Position numbers and translations under genes: made by a program. Below the pieces are notes generated by a model. That model searched no databases. It saw nothing but the letters and a program-made list of their open reading frames with translations, and was not told the DNA's origin. A stretch of 64,000 bases of DNA from LD21 sp963715785 (GTDB taxonomy: Bacteria > Bacteroidota > Bacteroidia > Bacteroidales > VadinHA17). Positions 9,187-19,671 of this stretch are shown here, piece after piece. The number at the start of each line of letters is the position of its first letter. Position 1 is the first letter of the stretch. The stretch covers positions 2,418,001-2,482,000 of the forward strand of contig OY970276.1 in assembly GCA_963715785.1 (NCBI GenBank), given 5' to 3'.

Positions 9187-9561
9187 ATGAAGAAAAAATC
9201 TGACGGAGCTGAGGTCCTTTTAGGAAGTGTTTTAAAAGGTATTTTTGAGAAGAAAGGGCAAAATGTTCTGAAAATTGATTTAAGAAAACTAGATACCAGA
9301 ATAGCAGATTATTTTATTATATGTCATGCCTCTTCCGGAACACAGGTAAGTGCCATTTGTGATTCTGTTGATGATACAGTAAGAAAGGAAGTGCTTGAAA
9401 AACCGTTGCATATTGAAGGGCTTGATAATTGTTTCTGGGTGCTTCTTGATTATGGCAATGTAATTGTTCATATTTTTCTTGAGGAATACAGGAATTTTTA
9501 CAGTCTGGAATCACTCTGGGCTGATGCAGCAATTGAAGTCATGGAAGATAAAATACAGTAA
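9187..9561 (+). CDS. rsfS: ribosomal silencing factor RsfS (Iojap)
   Basis: A 124-residue protein that binds L14 and blocks subunit joining when growth slows. It carries the family core DLRKLDTRIADYFIICHASSGTQVSAICD and a C-terminal W-x-LLDYGNVIVHIFLEEYRNFY block. The ATG at 9187 is taken as the start; an in-frame TTG lies one codon earlier. It begins the Bacteroidetes-typical order rsfS-ftsH-cdsA-psd, with ftsH 11 bases downstream. Confidence 0.93.
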   Translation: MKKKSDGAEVLLGSVLKGIFEKKGQNVLKIDLRKLDTRIADYFIICHASSGTQVSAICDSVDDTVRKEVLEKPLHIEGLDNCFWVLLDYGNVIVHIFLEEYRNFYSLESLWADAAIEVMEDKIQ

Positions 9562-9572
9562 GTTAAATATTT

Positions 9573-11728
9573 ATGACAGAAAATACAAATAACAATCAGG
9601 GTACTGAGAAAAAAGCCTGATAAAAATGGGAAACCACGTTTTAATACCAACTGGATCTTTGCAGTTCTTGCTGTATCGCTGATACTTTTTTCATTATTTA
9701 ATAACGGGAAGAGCGTTCAGCAGACAACAACAAGTGAAATAAAGAGGATGATCGACAAATCACGATATTGAAAAAATTGTTGTTGTAAATAAGGATCAGG
9801 CTGAAATTTATCTTAAAAAAGAAGCTATAGAATCGGGAAGATATCCGAAACTGCCAAAACCCGGAACCGGTTTTGGAATTTCACTTCCAAAACCAAACTT
9901 TACTTATAATATTGGTGACATCAGCAATTTTGAGCCTTTTCTTCTGAAAGCTCAGAAAGATGCAGGTTATACTGATAAGGATCTTATTTATCCCGATTAT
10001 CAGACACGAAAGAACTGGTTTGGCGATATACTTTCATGGCTGCTGCTTCCTGTTCTGTTAATTGCATTCTGGCTCTTTATGATGAAGACGGATGTCAGGC
10101 GGAGGAGCAGGCGGAGCAGGTGGGATTTTCAGCGTTGGGAAATCGCGTGCACAGATATTCGATAAGGATACAAATGTAAAGCTGAACTTCAATGATGTTG
10201 CAGGTCTTGAAGAGGCCAAGACTGAAGTTATGGAAATTGTTGATTTTCTGAAGAATCCAAAGAAATATACAAATCTTGGAGGTAAAATTCCAAAGGGAGC
10301 ACTACTGATAGGTCCTCCCGGGACAGGAAAGACCATGCTTGCAAAGGCTGTTGCCGGAGAAGCAAATGTTCCGTTCTTTTCAATATCGGGTTCAGATTTC
10401 GTTGAAATGTTTGTCGGAGTAGGTGCATCAAGGGTAAGGGATCTGTTTAAACAGGCAAAGGAAAAGGCCCCGTGCATTGTCTTTATTGATGAAATAGATG
10501 CGGTTGGTCGCGCAAGAGGACGGAATGCAAACTTTCGGATCAAACGACGAAAGAGAAAATACTCTGAACCAGCTTCTCACGGAGATGGATGGGTTCGGCA
10601 CAAATATGGGTGTCATAATTCTTGCAGCGACAAACAGGGCTGATATTCTCGACAGGGCACTTATGCGTGCCGGACGTTTTGACCGTCAGATACATGTTGA
10701 ACTTCCTGATCTTAATGAGAGAGAGGCAATATTTAAAGTCCATCTTCGTCCGATCAAACTGGAAAAGAGTTTTGATATTGGATTCATGGCAAAACAGACT
10801 CCGGGCTTTTCGGGAGCTGATATAGCAAATGTCTGTAACGAAGCTGCACTTATTGCAGCCAGAAAAAATAAGACTGTTGTTGAGAAACAGGATTTCCTCG
10901 ATGCTATTGACCGTATTGTAGGCGGACTTGAAAGAAAAACAAAGATCATTTCTCCAGTTGAGAAAAAGACTATTGCATATCATGAAGCAGGCCATGCTAC
11001 TGTAAGCTGGCTGCTTGAACATGCCAGTCCGCTTCTTAAAGTGACAATTATACCTCGGGGAAGAGCTCTGGGAGCAGCATGGTATCTCCCTGAAGAAAGA
11101 CAGCTTACAACACGCGAGCAGATACTTGATGAAATGGCATATGCTCTCGGAGGCAGAGCAGCAGAAGAACTTGTTTTCGGAAGAATTTCAACCGGTGCAC
11201 TCAGCGATCTTGAAAAAATTACCAAACAGGCTTATGCCATGGTTTCATTTTTTGGGATGAGCGAAAAGGTAGGTAATATCAGTTTCTATGATTCATCGGG
11301 ACAGTCGGATTTCGGATTCACAAAACCTTATAGTGAGAAAACGGCAGAACTGATTGATCAGGAGGTTAACCTGATAATAGCTGAATCATACATAAGGGCT
11401 AAAGAGGTTCTTAAAAATAATATGAAGGGACTTACTGAGCTTGCAGAACTGCTTCTCGATAAAGAGGTTATTTTCAGTGAAGATCTTGAAAGGATATTTG
11501 GAAAGAGAAAAGCTGAACTTCTGAAGGACGAGAAAGAAGCTGAAGCAAAAGCGCTCGTTCAATGAATAATAAGGAAAATCCAAAGCTGAAAAAAAAGGGA
11601 AGAAAGCTGACAAGTCCTTGTCTGAAAATGGAAAATCAAAAAAATCAGAAAAAGAATCTGTAACGGAGAATGCAGCTCCGGAGAAAGCATTGAAAAAAAA
11701 TAAATCGAAAGATAAAACCATCTCATAG
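9573..11728 (+). CDS. ftsH: ATP-dependent zinc metalloprotease FtsH, frameshifted
   Basis: Membrane-anchored AAA+ protease for membrane and regulatory proteins. Merged from several frames: an N-terminal TM with flanking KPRFNTNWIFAVLAVSLIL, a periplasmic domain with IEKIVVVNKDQAEIYLKK, a second TM near 10050, and a Gly-rich linker SGGGAGGAGGIFSVG. Then come Walker A GPPGTGKTMLAKA, Walker B CIVFIDEIDAVG, the SRH region, and the zinc site AYHEAGHATVSW. Breaks lie near 9620, 9765, 10085 and 10535; near 10535 an extra T splits GRNANF from GSNDERENTLNQ. The last frame ends at 11565, but a Lys/Glu-rich tail continues in another frame to a stop at 11728. Likely indel errors in an essential gene. Confidence 0.9.
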
Positions 11729-11833
11729 CTATATATAATCTGCTTACGGATGTGTATATTTATTCCGAATTTATTATCGGGTAGTTTTGCAGGATGAAGG
11801 ATTTTTCACCCGGAAGAATTTAATACTGAAGTT

Positions 11834-12679
11834 TTGAATACTTTTTTCAGAAGGACCTTAACCGGAGCATGGATCGTAATATTCATACTGGGCGGTTTCT
11901 GGCTTCATCCAATTTCATTTTTCCTTACAGGACTGATACTGCTTATCGGTACACAATATGAGTATTACCTGATGATTCGGAATACGGGAGTAAGACCTCA
12001 GCTGGTACCGGGGATTATAACTGGTATTACCGCATATGTTATTTCAACTCTTATTGCTTCAGGAATGCTCCCAAAGAATTCATTTCTGGTTCTTATTCCA
12101 CTGATACTGATTATAATGGTTATTGAATTATACAGACAGGCAGGAAAAACCATTTGATTCTCTGGCACATACATTTTTTTCAGTTCTCTATACTGCTCTT
12201 CCATTTTCAATGTTCCCTTTTGCAGCATTCTCCAGAACCGGACTTAAATTCATTGCTTCCTCATCGCCAATATTATTTTTTCACCGGGAATAATTATTGG
12301 ATTTTTTCTTCTTATCTGGGCAAATGATACAGGAGCTTATCTGACAGGAATGTCATTCGGCAGACATAAGCTTATGGAACGCATTTCACCGAAAAAAACA
12401 TGGGAAGGATTTTTCGGAGGACTCATTATAGCGTCTGTGGCTGCATGGTTTCTCTCCGACTGGCTTGGTGTTGTTGATAGAATCCAATGGGTAATTATTG
12501 CCGTGATCATTTCAGTTGCAGGCACATATGGAGACCTTGTGGAATCAATGCTGAAAAGAAGCACCGGTGTAAAGGACTCAGGAACAATAATGCCCGGTCA
12601 TGGCGGATTTCTTGACAGATTCGACAGTGCAATAATATCTTTCCCTCTTGTATATCTTTTTATATCTCTTTTTGGATGA
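11834..12679 (+). CDS. cdsA: phosphatidate cytidylyltransferase, frameshifted
   Basis: Integral membrane enzyme making CDP-diacylglycerol from phosphatidate and CTP. The start is TTG at 11834 (MNTFFRRTLTGAW). The N-terminal TM segments run to ~12145 and break after YRQA, where an extra G gives a false stop. The next frame continues EKPFDSLAHTFFSVLY, a second break occurs near 12280, and the rest (IWANDTGAYLTG, KKTWEGFFGG, then SMLKRSTGVKDSGTIMPGHGG) includes the complete CDP-alcohol signature S-x-x-K-R-x4-K-D. Merged length is about 280 residues, normal for the family. Psd follows directly, and pssA, the enzyme between them in the pathway, lies 8 kb away. Confidence 0.9.
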
Positions 12680-12718
12680 TTGGACTGACTTGATTAGTTT
12701 TGTGCAAATTTTATACAG

Positions 12719-13384
12719 ATGAGGATTCATATTCATAAGGAAGGATATAAGATACTTGGCTTTTGGTTTAATGACATTGCTGATTCTTAATATTATTGTT
12801 AATATTATCTGGTCAGATCATTGCACTTGTCAGATGGGCATTTTTTGTTTGCTCTTTTATGCTTTATATTTTCCTGCTCTTTTTCTTCAGGCTTCCTAAC
12901 GCGTCATTTTGAAACTGATCCCGGACTTATATATGCTCCTGCTGACGGGAAAGTTGTGGTTATTGAAGAGACTATGGAAAATGAATATTTTAAGGATATG
13001 CGTTTGCAGGTTTCTATTTTTATGTCGCCTTTTAATATGCACAGCAACAGATATCCTGTATCGGGAAAGGTAAAATATGTTTGCTATCATCCAGGTCAGA
13101 ATATGGTTGCATGGCATCCAAAATCTTCGGAACTGAATGAGAGAAGTACAATTGTGATAAAAACAGAGGAAGGAACAGAGGTTATGATAAGGCAGATAGC
13201 CGGCGCTGTTGCCCGGAGGATTGTTACTTATGCAAAGGAGAATGTGAATGTTCACCAGGGTGATGAACTTGGGTTTATTAAATTTGGATCGAGAGTCGAT
13301 ATATTTCTACCGGTTGGCACTGAGGTTGAAATTCCAATTCTTCAGCAGGTAAAGGCAAATAAAAGCATCATTGCCAAAATCTGA
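12719..13384 (+). CDS. psd: phosphatidylserine decarboxylase proenzyme, frameshifted near the N-terminus
   Basis: Converts phosphatidylserine to phosphatidylethanolamine at the inner membrane after self-cleavage to a pyruvoyl enzyme. The N-terminus MRIHIHKEGYKIL at 12719 is in a different frame from the body, which resumes at LTRHFETDPGLIYAPADGKVV. Between them is a hydrophobic stretch with one or two indels. FMSPFNMHSNRYP and the cleavage site in GFIKFGSRVDIFLP (Gly-Ser) are intact. Size (~220 residues) fits the short Psd type of Bacteroidetes. It is the last gene of the rsfS-ftsH-cdsA-psd series. Confidence 0.88.
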
Positions 13385-13396
13385 AAAACTATTAAT

Positions 13397-14632
13397 ATGA
13401 ACAGGATTGATGATAAAATAATTGATATTACAAGCGATGTCAAATGGATAGGCATACTTGATTATGATATCAGGACCTTTGATATTGTTATGCATACCGA
13501 ATTCGGGACAACTTATAACTCATATTTTATTAATGCAGAAAAGAAAGCATTAGTTGAAGTTGCCAAGGAAAAATTCAGCGAGACATATCTTCGTAAACTA
13601 AGATCAGTTACTGATCCCGCAGGAAATTCAATATATTATTCTCGATCATACAGAACCTGATCATTCAGGAAGCCTGAAGCTGCTTCTCGATCTTGCACCT
13701 TCTGCCACTGTGGTTGGCAGCGGAAATGCAATCAGATACCTTGAGGATATTGTTAATGTTCCATTTAAATCACTGGTTGTAAAAGATGGTGACACCCTGG
13801 ATCTGGGAAATAAAACTCTAAGGTTTTTTTCGGCTCCGAATCTGCACTGGCCCGATTCGATGCTTACTCTTCTTGTTGAGGATAAGGTCTTGTTTACCTG
13901 CGATGTATTCGGAGCTCATTATTGTTCTTCTGATATGTATAGTGATTTCGACGAACAGTATACAGGAAGCATTCAAATACTATTTTGATGTTATTATGAG
14001 ACCATTCAGCAGGTTTATGCTGAAAGCAATTGAAAAGATAAAGCCGCTTGACCTGGATTTCATCTGTCCCGGTCATGGACCAATTCACAGGAAGAACCTT
14101 AGAAAAGCTATTGAACTTTCTGAAAAGTATGCTGAACAGTATATGGAGATTGTGTCTGAGAAAAAACAGAATGAATATTCTTATTGCTTATGTTTCGGCA
14201 TATGGCTACACAAAAGAGGCAGCATATCTTATTGCTGAAGGAATTCTGGAGACAAAAGATATTACAGTTGATATAACTGATATTGAGAATATTTCGCCTG
14301 GAAGAACTGGAGTCAAAAATAATAATGTCTGACGGAATGCTTGTTGGTTCACCTACAATTAATCAGAATACATTGCTTCCTGTTTATAAGCTTATTCTGC
14401 ACTGATAAATCCAATACGCGACAAGGGAAAACTAGGCGGGTGCTTTCGGATCGTACGGATGGAGCGGTGAATCACCAAATTTAATTCTCGAAAACCTTCG
14501 TCTTCTGAAACTTAAAATATTTGAGGAAACAGCTGCATTTAAATTTTCTGCCGATGAACAAGGAAAAAGGAATTTTTAAGGGAATTCGGAAGAAATTTAG
14601 CCAGAGATATATTCAGGAATGTGGTCATATAA
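13397..14632 (+). CDS. fprA: flavodiiron protein (A-type flavoprotein), frameshifted
   Basis: Soluble O2 or NO reductase that protects anaerobes. The N-terminal metallo-beta-lactamase-like domain (KWIGILDYDIRTFDI, then LGNKTLRFFSAPNLHWPDSMLT, TCDVFGAHY, ICPGHGPIH) holds the diiron-site residues. It is followed by a flavodoxin domain beginning MNILIAYVSAYGYTKEAA and the FMN loop block FGSYGWSGESPN. The order is correct, but breaks occur near 13640, 13970, 14165, 14310, 14395 and 14440; merged length is ~410 residues. The terminal helix is in the frame ending at 14632, just before a terminator. Which of O2 or NO is reduced cannot be told from sequence. Confidence 0.85.
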
Positions 14633-14634
14633 AA

Positions 14635-14664
14635 ACTCCCGGCAAATAACCGGGAGCTCTTTTT
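14635..14664. terminator. bidirectional terminator between fprA and hsp20
   Basis: CTCCCGG at 14636-14642 pairs with CCGGGAG at 14650-14656 around a 7-base loop. Runs of A precede it (14631-14635) and CTCTTTTT follows it, so it can act on both converging genes. Confidence 0.8.
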
Positions 14665-14670
14665 GACCAA

Positions 14671-15099
14671 TTATGAAATTTCAATCTTTCTGGTGATCTT
14701 GTTTTTCTCTTCATCCTGTTTTGGAAGTGAAACAGAAAGAATTCCATCTTTATAGCTTTGCTTCAATTTTTTCCCTGTTTACATTTTCAGGAATATAAAA
14801 GCTTCTGGAGAATGAAGAGTAGCTGAATTCTTTTCTCTTATAACCCGTTTTTGCTTTCTTCCGATTCATTCTTCATTTCCGATGAGATTGTCAGAACATC
14901 TTCATTCATATCAATTTTCAGATTTTTCTTATCAATCCCGGGAACAGCAAGATCAAGAATATAGTTTTTTTCATCTTCTCTGATATTTACAGCCGGTGTT
15001 GAAGCTGGTCCTGTTTGAGAATACAGGGAAAAAATCGTCATCAAAAAAATTCGGCATGTAAAATGGCCTGAAACTTCTTCTTGTAATTGTTGGTAACAT
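14671..15099 (-). CDS. Hsp20/alpha-crystallin small heat shock protein, frameshifted
   Basis: ATP-independent holdase chaperone of ~140 residues. It starts MLPTITRRSFRPFYMPNFF at 15099 with an excellent SD (AGGAGG, complement of 15108-15113) 8 bases upstream. The frame then shifts near 15020 into STPAVNIREDEKNYILDLAVPG, the start of the alpha-crystallin domain, shifts again near 14845 (RKEFSYSSFSRSFYIPENVN) and near 14755, ending DGILSVSLPKQDEEKNKITRKIEIS. The conserved GxLxVxLPK block near the C-terminus is present as GILSVSLPK. Same indel pattern as its neighbours. Confidence 0.87.
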
Positions 15100-15113
15100 G
15101 GTTTTGTCCTCCT

Positions 15114-15456
15114 ATAATTTAAGTTAAACATTTAATTCCTATACAGCCTATTTTCAAACTTCGTTCCAAATTAGAAAATATGACATAATGACATATGAAT
15201 TTGATTTCAATCAGGACAATATGGCATAGTGATGAATTCCGATCAGTCTAAGTCATATAATAGCTTAATAGCAGTCTTAATATGTCAGAGCTCGCCTATA
15301 GACGGGAAACGCAAGCAACGGAGATTGAATATTAATCAATTTATGCATTAGAGGCGAAATCGCATCCAGTGACAGTATGGTACTTACTTTCGATGGCAAT
15401 AATTTTAGCGAATTCCAAAAATTTGGATTAGGTTTGTAGTAAGAAATGCCTTAACA
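15114..15456. other. intergenic region between hsp20 and the permease
   Basis: 343 bases with no recognised gene. It must hold the divergent control signals of hsp20 and the AI-2E permease. The part at 15290-15400 is less AT-rich (CTATAGACGGGAAACGCAAG and neighbours) and has the look of a structured transcript, but I found no known RNA family and no clean terminator in it. Confidence 0.4.
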
Positions 15457-16644
15457 ATGAAAGCAACGTTAAGAAACATTCTTATTTTTTGTGGAATTCT
15501 GCTGCTTCTAGCTTGTGCATGGTTTTTCCGGAATATAGTTGTTTACATTCTGGTATCAGGTGTATTTTCTATTATGGGCCGGCCGCTTGTTGATCTTATT
15601 TTGCAGAATACAGAATCAAAAGATGGTCATTTCCCCGCTCTCTCAGCGCCCTTGTTAACTCTTATTACAATCTGGGGCATAATAATTCTGTTTTTTGTCA
15701 TTTTCGTCCCACTTGTGACCCGGCAGATAAATTATTTTTCAACTATCGACAGCGAAAAAATTGTTCAGATAATTGCAGGACCGATAAATAAAGTTGAGAA
15801 TCTGTTCAGGGCAATTAACAAGGATATACCACAGAAACATTACCATTCAGGATTATATAGTTAAGAAGGTTGCAGGAGTTCTGAATATTAATATGATACA
15901 GAATTTCATCGGATCTCTTATCGGAATTCTGGGCAATGTTCTTATTGCAATTTTCTCAATAACATTTATTACATTTTTCTTCCTGAAAGATCAGAGATTA
16001 TTTTTTGAATCCATACTGATGTGGGTACCCGATAAATATGTAGATAATGTAACCAGGGCACTTAATTCAATAAAAAAGCTTCTAACCAGGTATTTTATCG
16101 GAATTGTTATCCAGAGTACCTGCATAATGATTCTTGTTACAATCGGGATGACGATTGCAGGCATCGATTTTCAGCAGGCTCTGGTTATGGGACTTATAAT
16201 CGGAATTTTAAATGTTATTCCTTATGCCGGACCGTGGATCGGATTGTCCATTGCAATAACAATGGGCGTTGCCTCACATATAAATCAGGATATTGAAACA
16301 GTTGTTATACCACTTGTAACCTATATGATAATTGTGGAAGCTATTACACATTTAATTGACAATATTGTATTTCCAGCCAGTTATCTTTTCCAACAGTGTA
16401 AAGGCTCATCCGCTTGAGATCTTTATTGTTGTTCTTGCTGCAGGATTTGCAGCCGGAATTCCGGGTATGATATTTCGGAATTCCCGCATATACTGTTCTA
16501 AGGGTTTTTGCACGGGAATTCTTTTATAATTTTAAAGCAGTTCAGAAGATCACTTCCAGTCTTTCAGGGGAAAATATTGGAAACAGAATCACAGCCTTTC
16601 AGGACAAAGCGATGAACCCGGACTACAGAATAATTCCAGATTAA
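15457..16644 (+). CDS. AI-2E family transporter (permease), frameshifted
   Basis: Multi-pass inner-membrane protein of the PerM/TqsA (UPF0118) family, ~390 residues after merging. The N-terminal TM pair and the amphipathic region INYFSTIDSEKIVQIIAGP lie in the first frame (to ~15840). The second frame (KVAGVLNINMIQNFIGS, FFLKDQRLFFESI, then VMGLIIGILNVIPYAGPWIG, the family core) breaks near 16380. The last frame reads HPLEIFIVVLAAGFAAGIPGM and ends at 16644. Substrate is uncertain: members export signals, ions or drugs. No tqsA-specific evidence is seen. Confidence 0.83.
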
Positions 16645-16715
16645 TAAACCTAAATAAACCTGAGTAAGATTTGTCATCAAAGAAACATAGCCGACAGATG
16701 AAACAATAGTTTTCC

Positions 16716-16877
16716 TTGCTGAACCGAATTTTCCATTTTTATCTTGACGGATTCAGGAATATGTCAGGCTGGGGACGAAAGGTATGGCTAATAATCCTCA
16801 TTAAACTTTTTATTATGTTTGCGATACTGAAAATCTTTTTCTTTCATGATTTTCTGAATAAAAATTACCCTGACTGA
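16716..16877 (+). CDS. DUF4492 small membrane protein of the cyd operon
   Basis: A 53-codon frame read as LNRIFHFYLDGFRNMSGWG then KVWLIILIKLFIMFAILKIFFF, ending at 16877. Proteins of this type (DUF4492, one TM) typically precede cydA in Bacteroidetes, and here cydA starts 53 bases later. The only upstream in-frame ATG (16698) is cut by a TAG at 16707, so either a TTG at 16716 is used or a base is wrong; frameshifts are common in this stretch. A role in assembly or stability of cytochrome bd is inferred from position only. Confidence 0.7.
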   Translation: MLNRIFHFYLDGFRNMSGWGRKVWLIILIKLFIMFAILKIFFFHDFLNKNYPD

Positions 16878-16930
16878 CAAACACAGAACTGAATATGTTC
16901 TCGATCAATTAACTAATTCATCTGATAACC

Positions 16931-18492
16931 ATGATAGACAACATTGATTTGAGCCTTGTAGACTGGTCAAGAGCTCAATTTGCCCTGACTGCAGTTTACC
17001 ACTGGCTGTTTGTGCCACTTACGCTTGGATTATCATTTATCCTGGCCATAATGGAGACAATCTATGTTCAAAACCGGAAAGTGAAGAATGGAAACGAATT
17101 ACCAGGTTCTGGATGACTCTTTTCGGGATAAACTTCGCTATAGGTATTGCAACCGGAATAATACTTGAATTTGAATTTGGCACAAACTGGTCAAATTATT
17201 CATGGTTTGTTGGTGATATTTTCGGTGCCCCTCTTGCTGTGGAAGGTATTCTGGCCTTTTTTCTCGAATCAACATTTGTTGCAGTTATGTTCTTCGGCTG
17301 GAATAAGGTGAGCAAAAAATTTCACCTGATTTCGACCTGGCTGGTTGCAATCGGGGCAAACCTCTCAGCACTCTGGATACTGGTTGCAAATGCCTGGATG
17401 CAGCATCCCGTCGGAATGATATTCAATCCTGAAACCGCACGGAATGAAATGGTTAATTTCTGGGCAGTTCTCTTTAATCAGGTTGCAATCGATAAATTTC
17501 TGCATACAATTTCATCGGGATTTCTGCTTGCATCAATGTTTGTACTCGGGATAAGCTCATGGTATCTGATCCGGAAACGAGAAGAACATATGGCGAAGCG
17601 AAGCATTCTTGTTGCAGGTGTATTTGGACTGCTTTCATCGCTTATGGTTGCTTATACCGGTGATCAGTCTGCACGAACAGTGTCAAAGATTCAACCTGTT
17701 AAATTTGCCTCAATGGAGGCCCTTTATGATGGTAAAAGCAATGCAGGCCTGATTGCTTTCGGAATATTGAAAGATACTGATAAAAAGATAGGAGATAAAA
17801 AAGTAAAGGATTTTGCATTTAAGATTCAGATACCTGATCTGCTTTCAGTGCTGACGGGCGGCGACAGAGATTCCTATGTACAAGGCCTGACCGACCATAT
17901 TTCAGGCAATCAGAAGTTGGGAATTATCTCAACGGCTGAAAAAATTCAAAATGGTAAATATGCGAGGGAAGTGCTGGAAACATATAAGAAAGCCAGATCA
18001 GATAATGATACAGCACAGATTTCGGCATCAATAAGTCTTTTTAAAAACAACGAATTCAACGAGAAGTATTTCAGATATTTTGGTTATGCATCAATAGATA
18101 AACCTGAAGATGTTATCCCTAGTGTAACGGTTTCATTTTATTCATTTCACCTGATGGTGGTACTCGGATTCCTGTTTATAATGATCTTTTCAGCCGCACT
18201 TTTTCTGCTGTTCAGAGGGACTCTTTCTGCAAAACAGATGGTTTTTATGGATTGCACTTGTTTTCAATTCCATTGCCTTATATCGCAGGTGAACTGGGCT
18301 GGTTGCTTACGGAACTGGGACGGCAGCCCTGGATAATCCAGGATATGATGACTGTATCAAAAGCTGTTTCACAGATCAGCTACAGGTTCAGTGATCACTA
18401 CATTTATTCTGTTTGCCGTCCTCTTCACAGGATTGCTTATCTCAGAAGTATCAATATTGGTGAAACAGATCAAAACCGGACCCAAACATTAG
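16931..18492 (+). CDS. cydA: cytochrome bd ubiquinol oxidase subunit I, frameshifted
   Basis: Quinol-oxidising, haem-bearing subunit of the high-affinity bd oxidase in the inner membrane. The first frame has WSRAQFALTAVYHWLFVPLTLGL with the N-terminal haem-ligand His. One A is apparently lost near 17075, after which PESEEWKRITRFW leads into the long frame (to ~18240). Next come the signature block GELGWLLTELGRQPWI and, after a third break near 18385, ATGSVITTFILFAVLFTG ending at 18492. Merged length ~520 residues is normal. cydB follows 12 bases on with SD AGGAGG. Confidence 0.92.
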
Positions 18493-18504
18493 GAGGATAA
18501 AATT

Positions 18505-19635
18505 ATGACAGCAATGATTTCCCAGCTTTTTCTTCAGCATTACTGGTGGATAATAGTCTCAATCCTGGCAAGTATACTGGTATTCCTGATGTTCGTACAG
18601 GGAGGACAATCGATGATATATTCCCTTCCTCAGAACAGTTCGCAGAAGACAATGATTGTTAATGCAATGGGAAGAAAATGGGAATTTACTTTCACTACCC
18701 TTGTTACCTTCGGCGGCGCTTTCTTTGCCTCTTTCCCGCTTTTTTATGCAACAAGTTTTGGCGGTGCGTATTGGGTATGGATAGCGATATTATTTTGTTT
18801 TACCATACAGGCGATATCCTACGAATACAGATCCAAGCCTGATAATGTTCTGGGACAGAAAACTTTTGACCTTTTTCTTTTCCTGAATGGTTCTCTTGGC
18901 CCATTCCTGATAGGAGTTGCAGTTTCAACATTTTTTACGGGTGCAATGTTCAGACTTAACGGGATGAATCAGGTACACTGGGCAACTCACTGGTACGGAC
19001 TCGAAGCTTTACTGAACCTGCGCAATCTGGCACTGGGCTTTGCGGTATTTTTTCTTGCAAGAATAAACGGCATTTTATATATTATAAATTCTGTTGACGA
19101 CGAAGCTCTCATAAGCCGATCAGTTAAGAAGTTAATTATTAACACTATACCTTTTCTTGTATTTTTTCTCTCTTTTGTTATTTCACTTATTTTTGCCAAA
19201 GGATTTGCTGCTGACCCTGTTACAGGAACCATCTCTGTAGAAAAATTCAAATACCTGCATAATTTTGTTCAGATGCCTTCAGTACTAGTCCTGTTTCTGG
19301 CAGGTGTGGCAGCCGTGTTATCAGGAATTGTCATAACAATTTTCAAAAAGAGCTCCTCCGGAATATGGTTTACCGGTTCGGGCACAGTGGTCGCAGTTTT
19401 TGCGTTATTTCTCATTGCAGGGTTTAACGGAACTTCATTTTATCCTTCACTGTACGATATGCAAAGTTCCCTGACAATTATGAATTCATCGTCGAGTCAG
19501 GTTACACTGAAGACTATGATGTTCGTATCATTTATAATTCCGGTTGTTATAGTCTATATATGGTATGCCTGGAAAGCAATAAACAGCAATAAGATCACGA
19601 AAGAAGAGATGAGCTCGGATGAGCATGTATATTAA
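18505..19635 (+). CDS. cydB: cytochrome bd ubiquinol oxidase subunit II
   Basis: A 376-residue polytopic membrane protein, partner of CydA. It opens with WWIIVSILASILVFLMFVQGGQS, the first helix with the conserved Gln-Gly pattern of CydB, and continues through eight or so TM segments. NAMGRKWEFTFTTLVTFGGAFFASFP is the conserved second segment. The SD TAGGAGG overlaps the cydA stop codon, so the genes are coupled. The gene is intact, in contrast to cydA, and marks the end of the first error-dense block. Confidence 0.95.
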   Translation: MTAMISQLFLQHYWWIIVSILASILVFLMFVQGGQSMIYSLPQNSSQKTMIVNAMGRKWEFTFTTLVTFGGAFFASFPLFYATSFGGAYWVWIAILFCFTIQAISYEYRSKPDNVLGQKTFDLFLFLNGSLGPFLIGVAVSTFFTGAMFRLNGMNQVHWATHWYGLEALLNLRNLALGFAVFFLARINGILYIINSVDDEALISRSVKKLIINTIPFLVFFLSFVISLIFAKGFAADPVTGTISVEKFKYLHNFVQMPSVLVLFLAGVAAVLSGIVITIFKKSSSGIWFTGSGTVVAVFALFLIAGFNGTSFYPSLYDMQSSLTIMNSSSSQVTLKTMMFVSFIIPVVIVYIWYAWKAINSNKITKEEMSSDEHVY

Positions 19636-19671
19636 GTATCGGCTGGCTTTCAGCCTGTAAAACGATCAGAT

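Noticed and set aside
8278..18492. Programmed frameshifting or recoding
   Set aside because: Many shifts in unrelated genes, no shared slippery site, and mixed insertions and deletions; assembly error explains it better.
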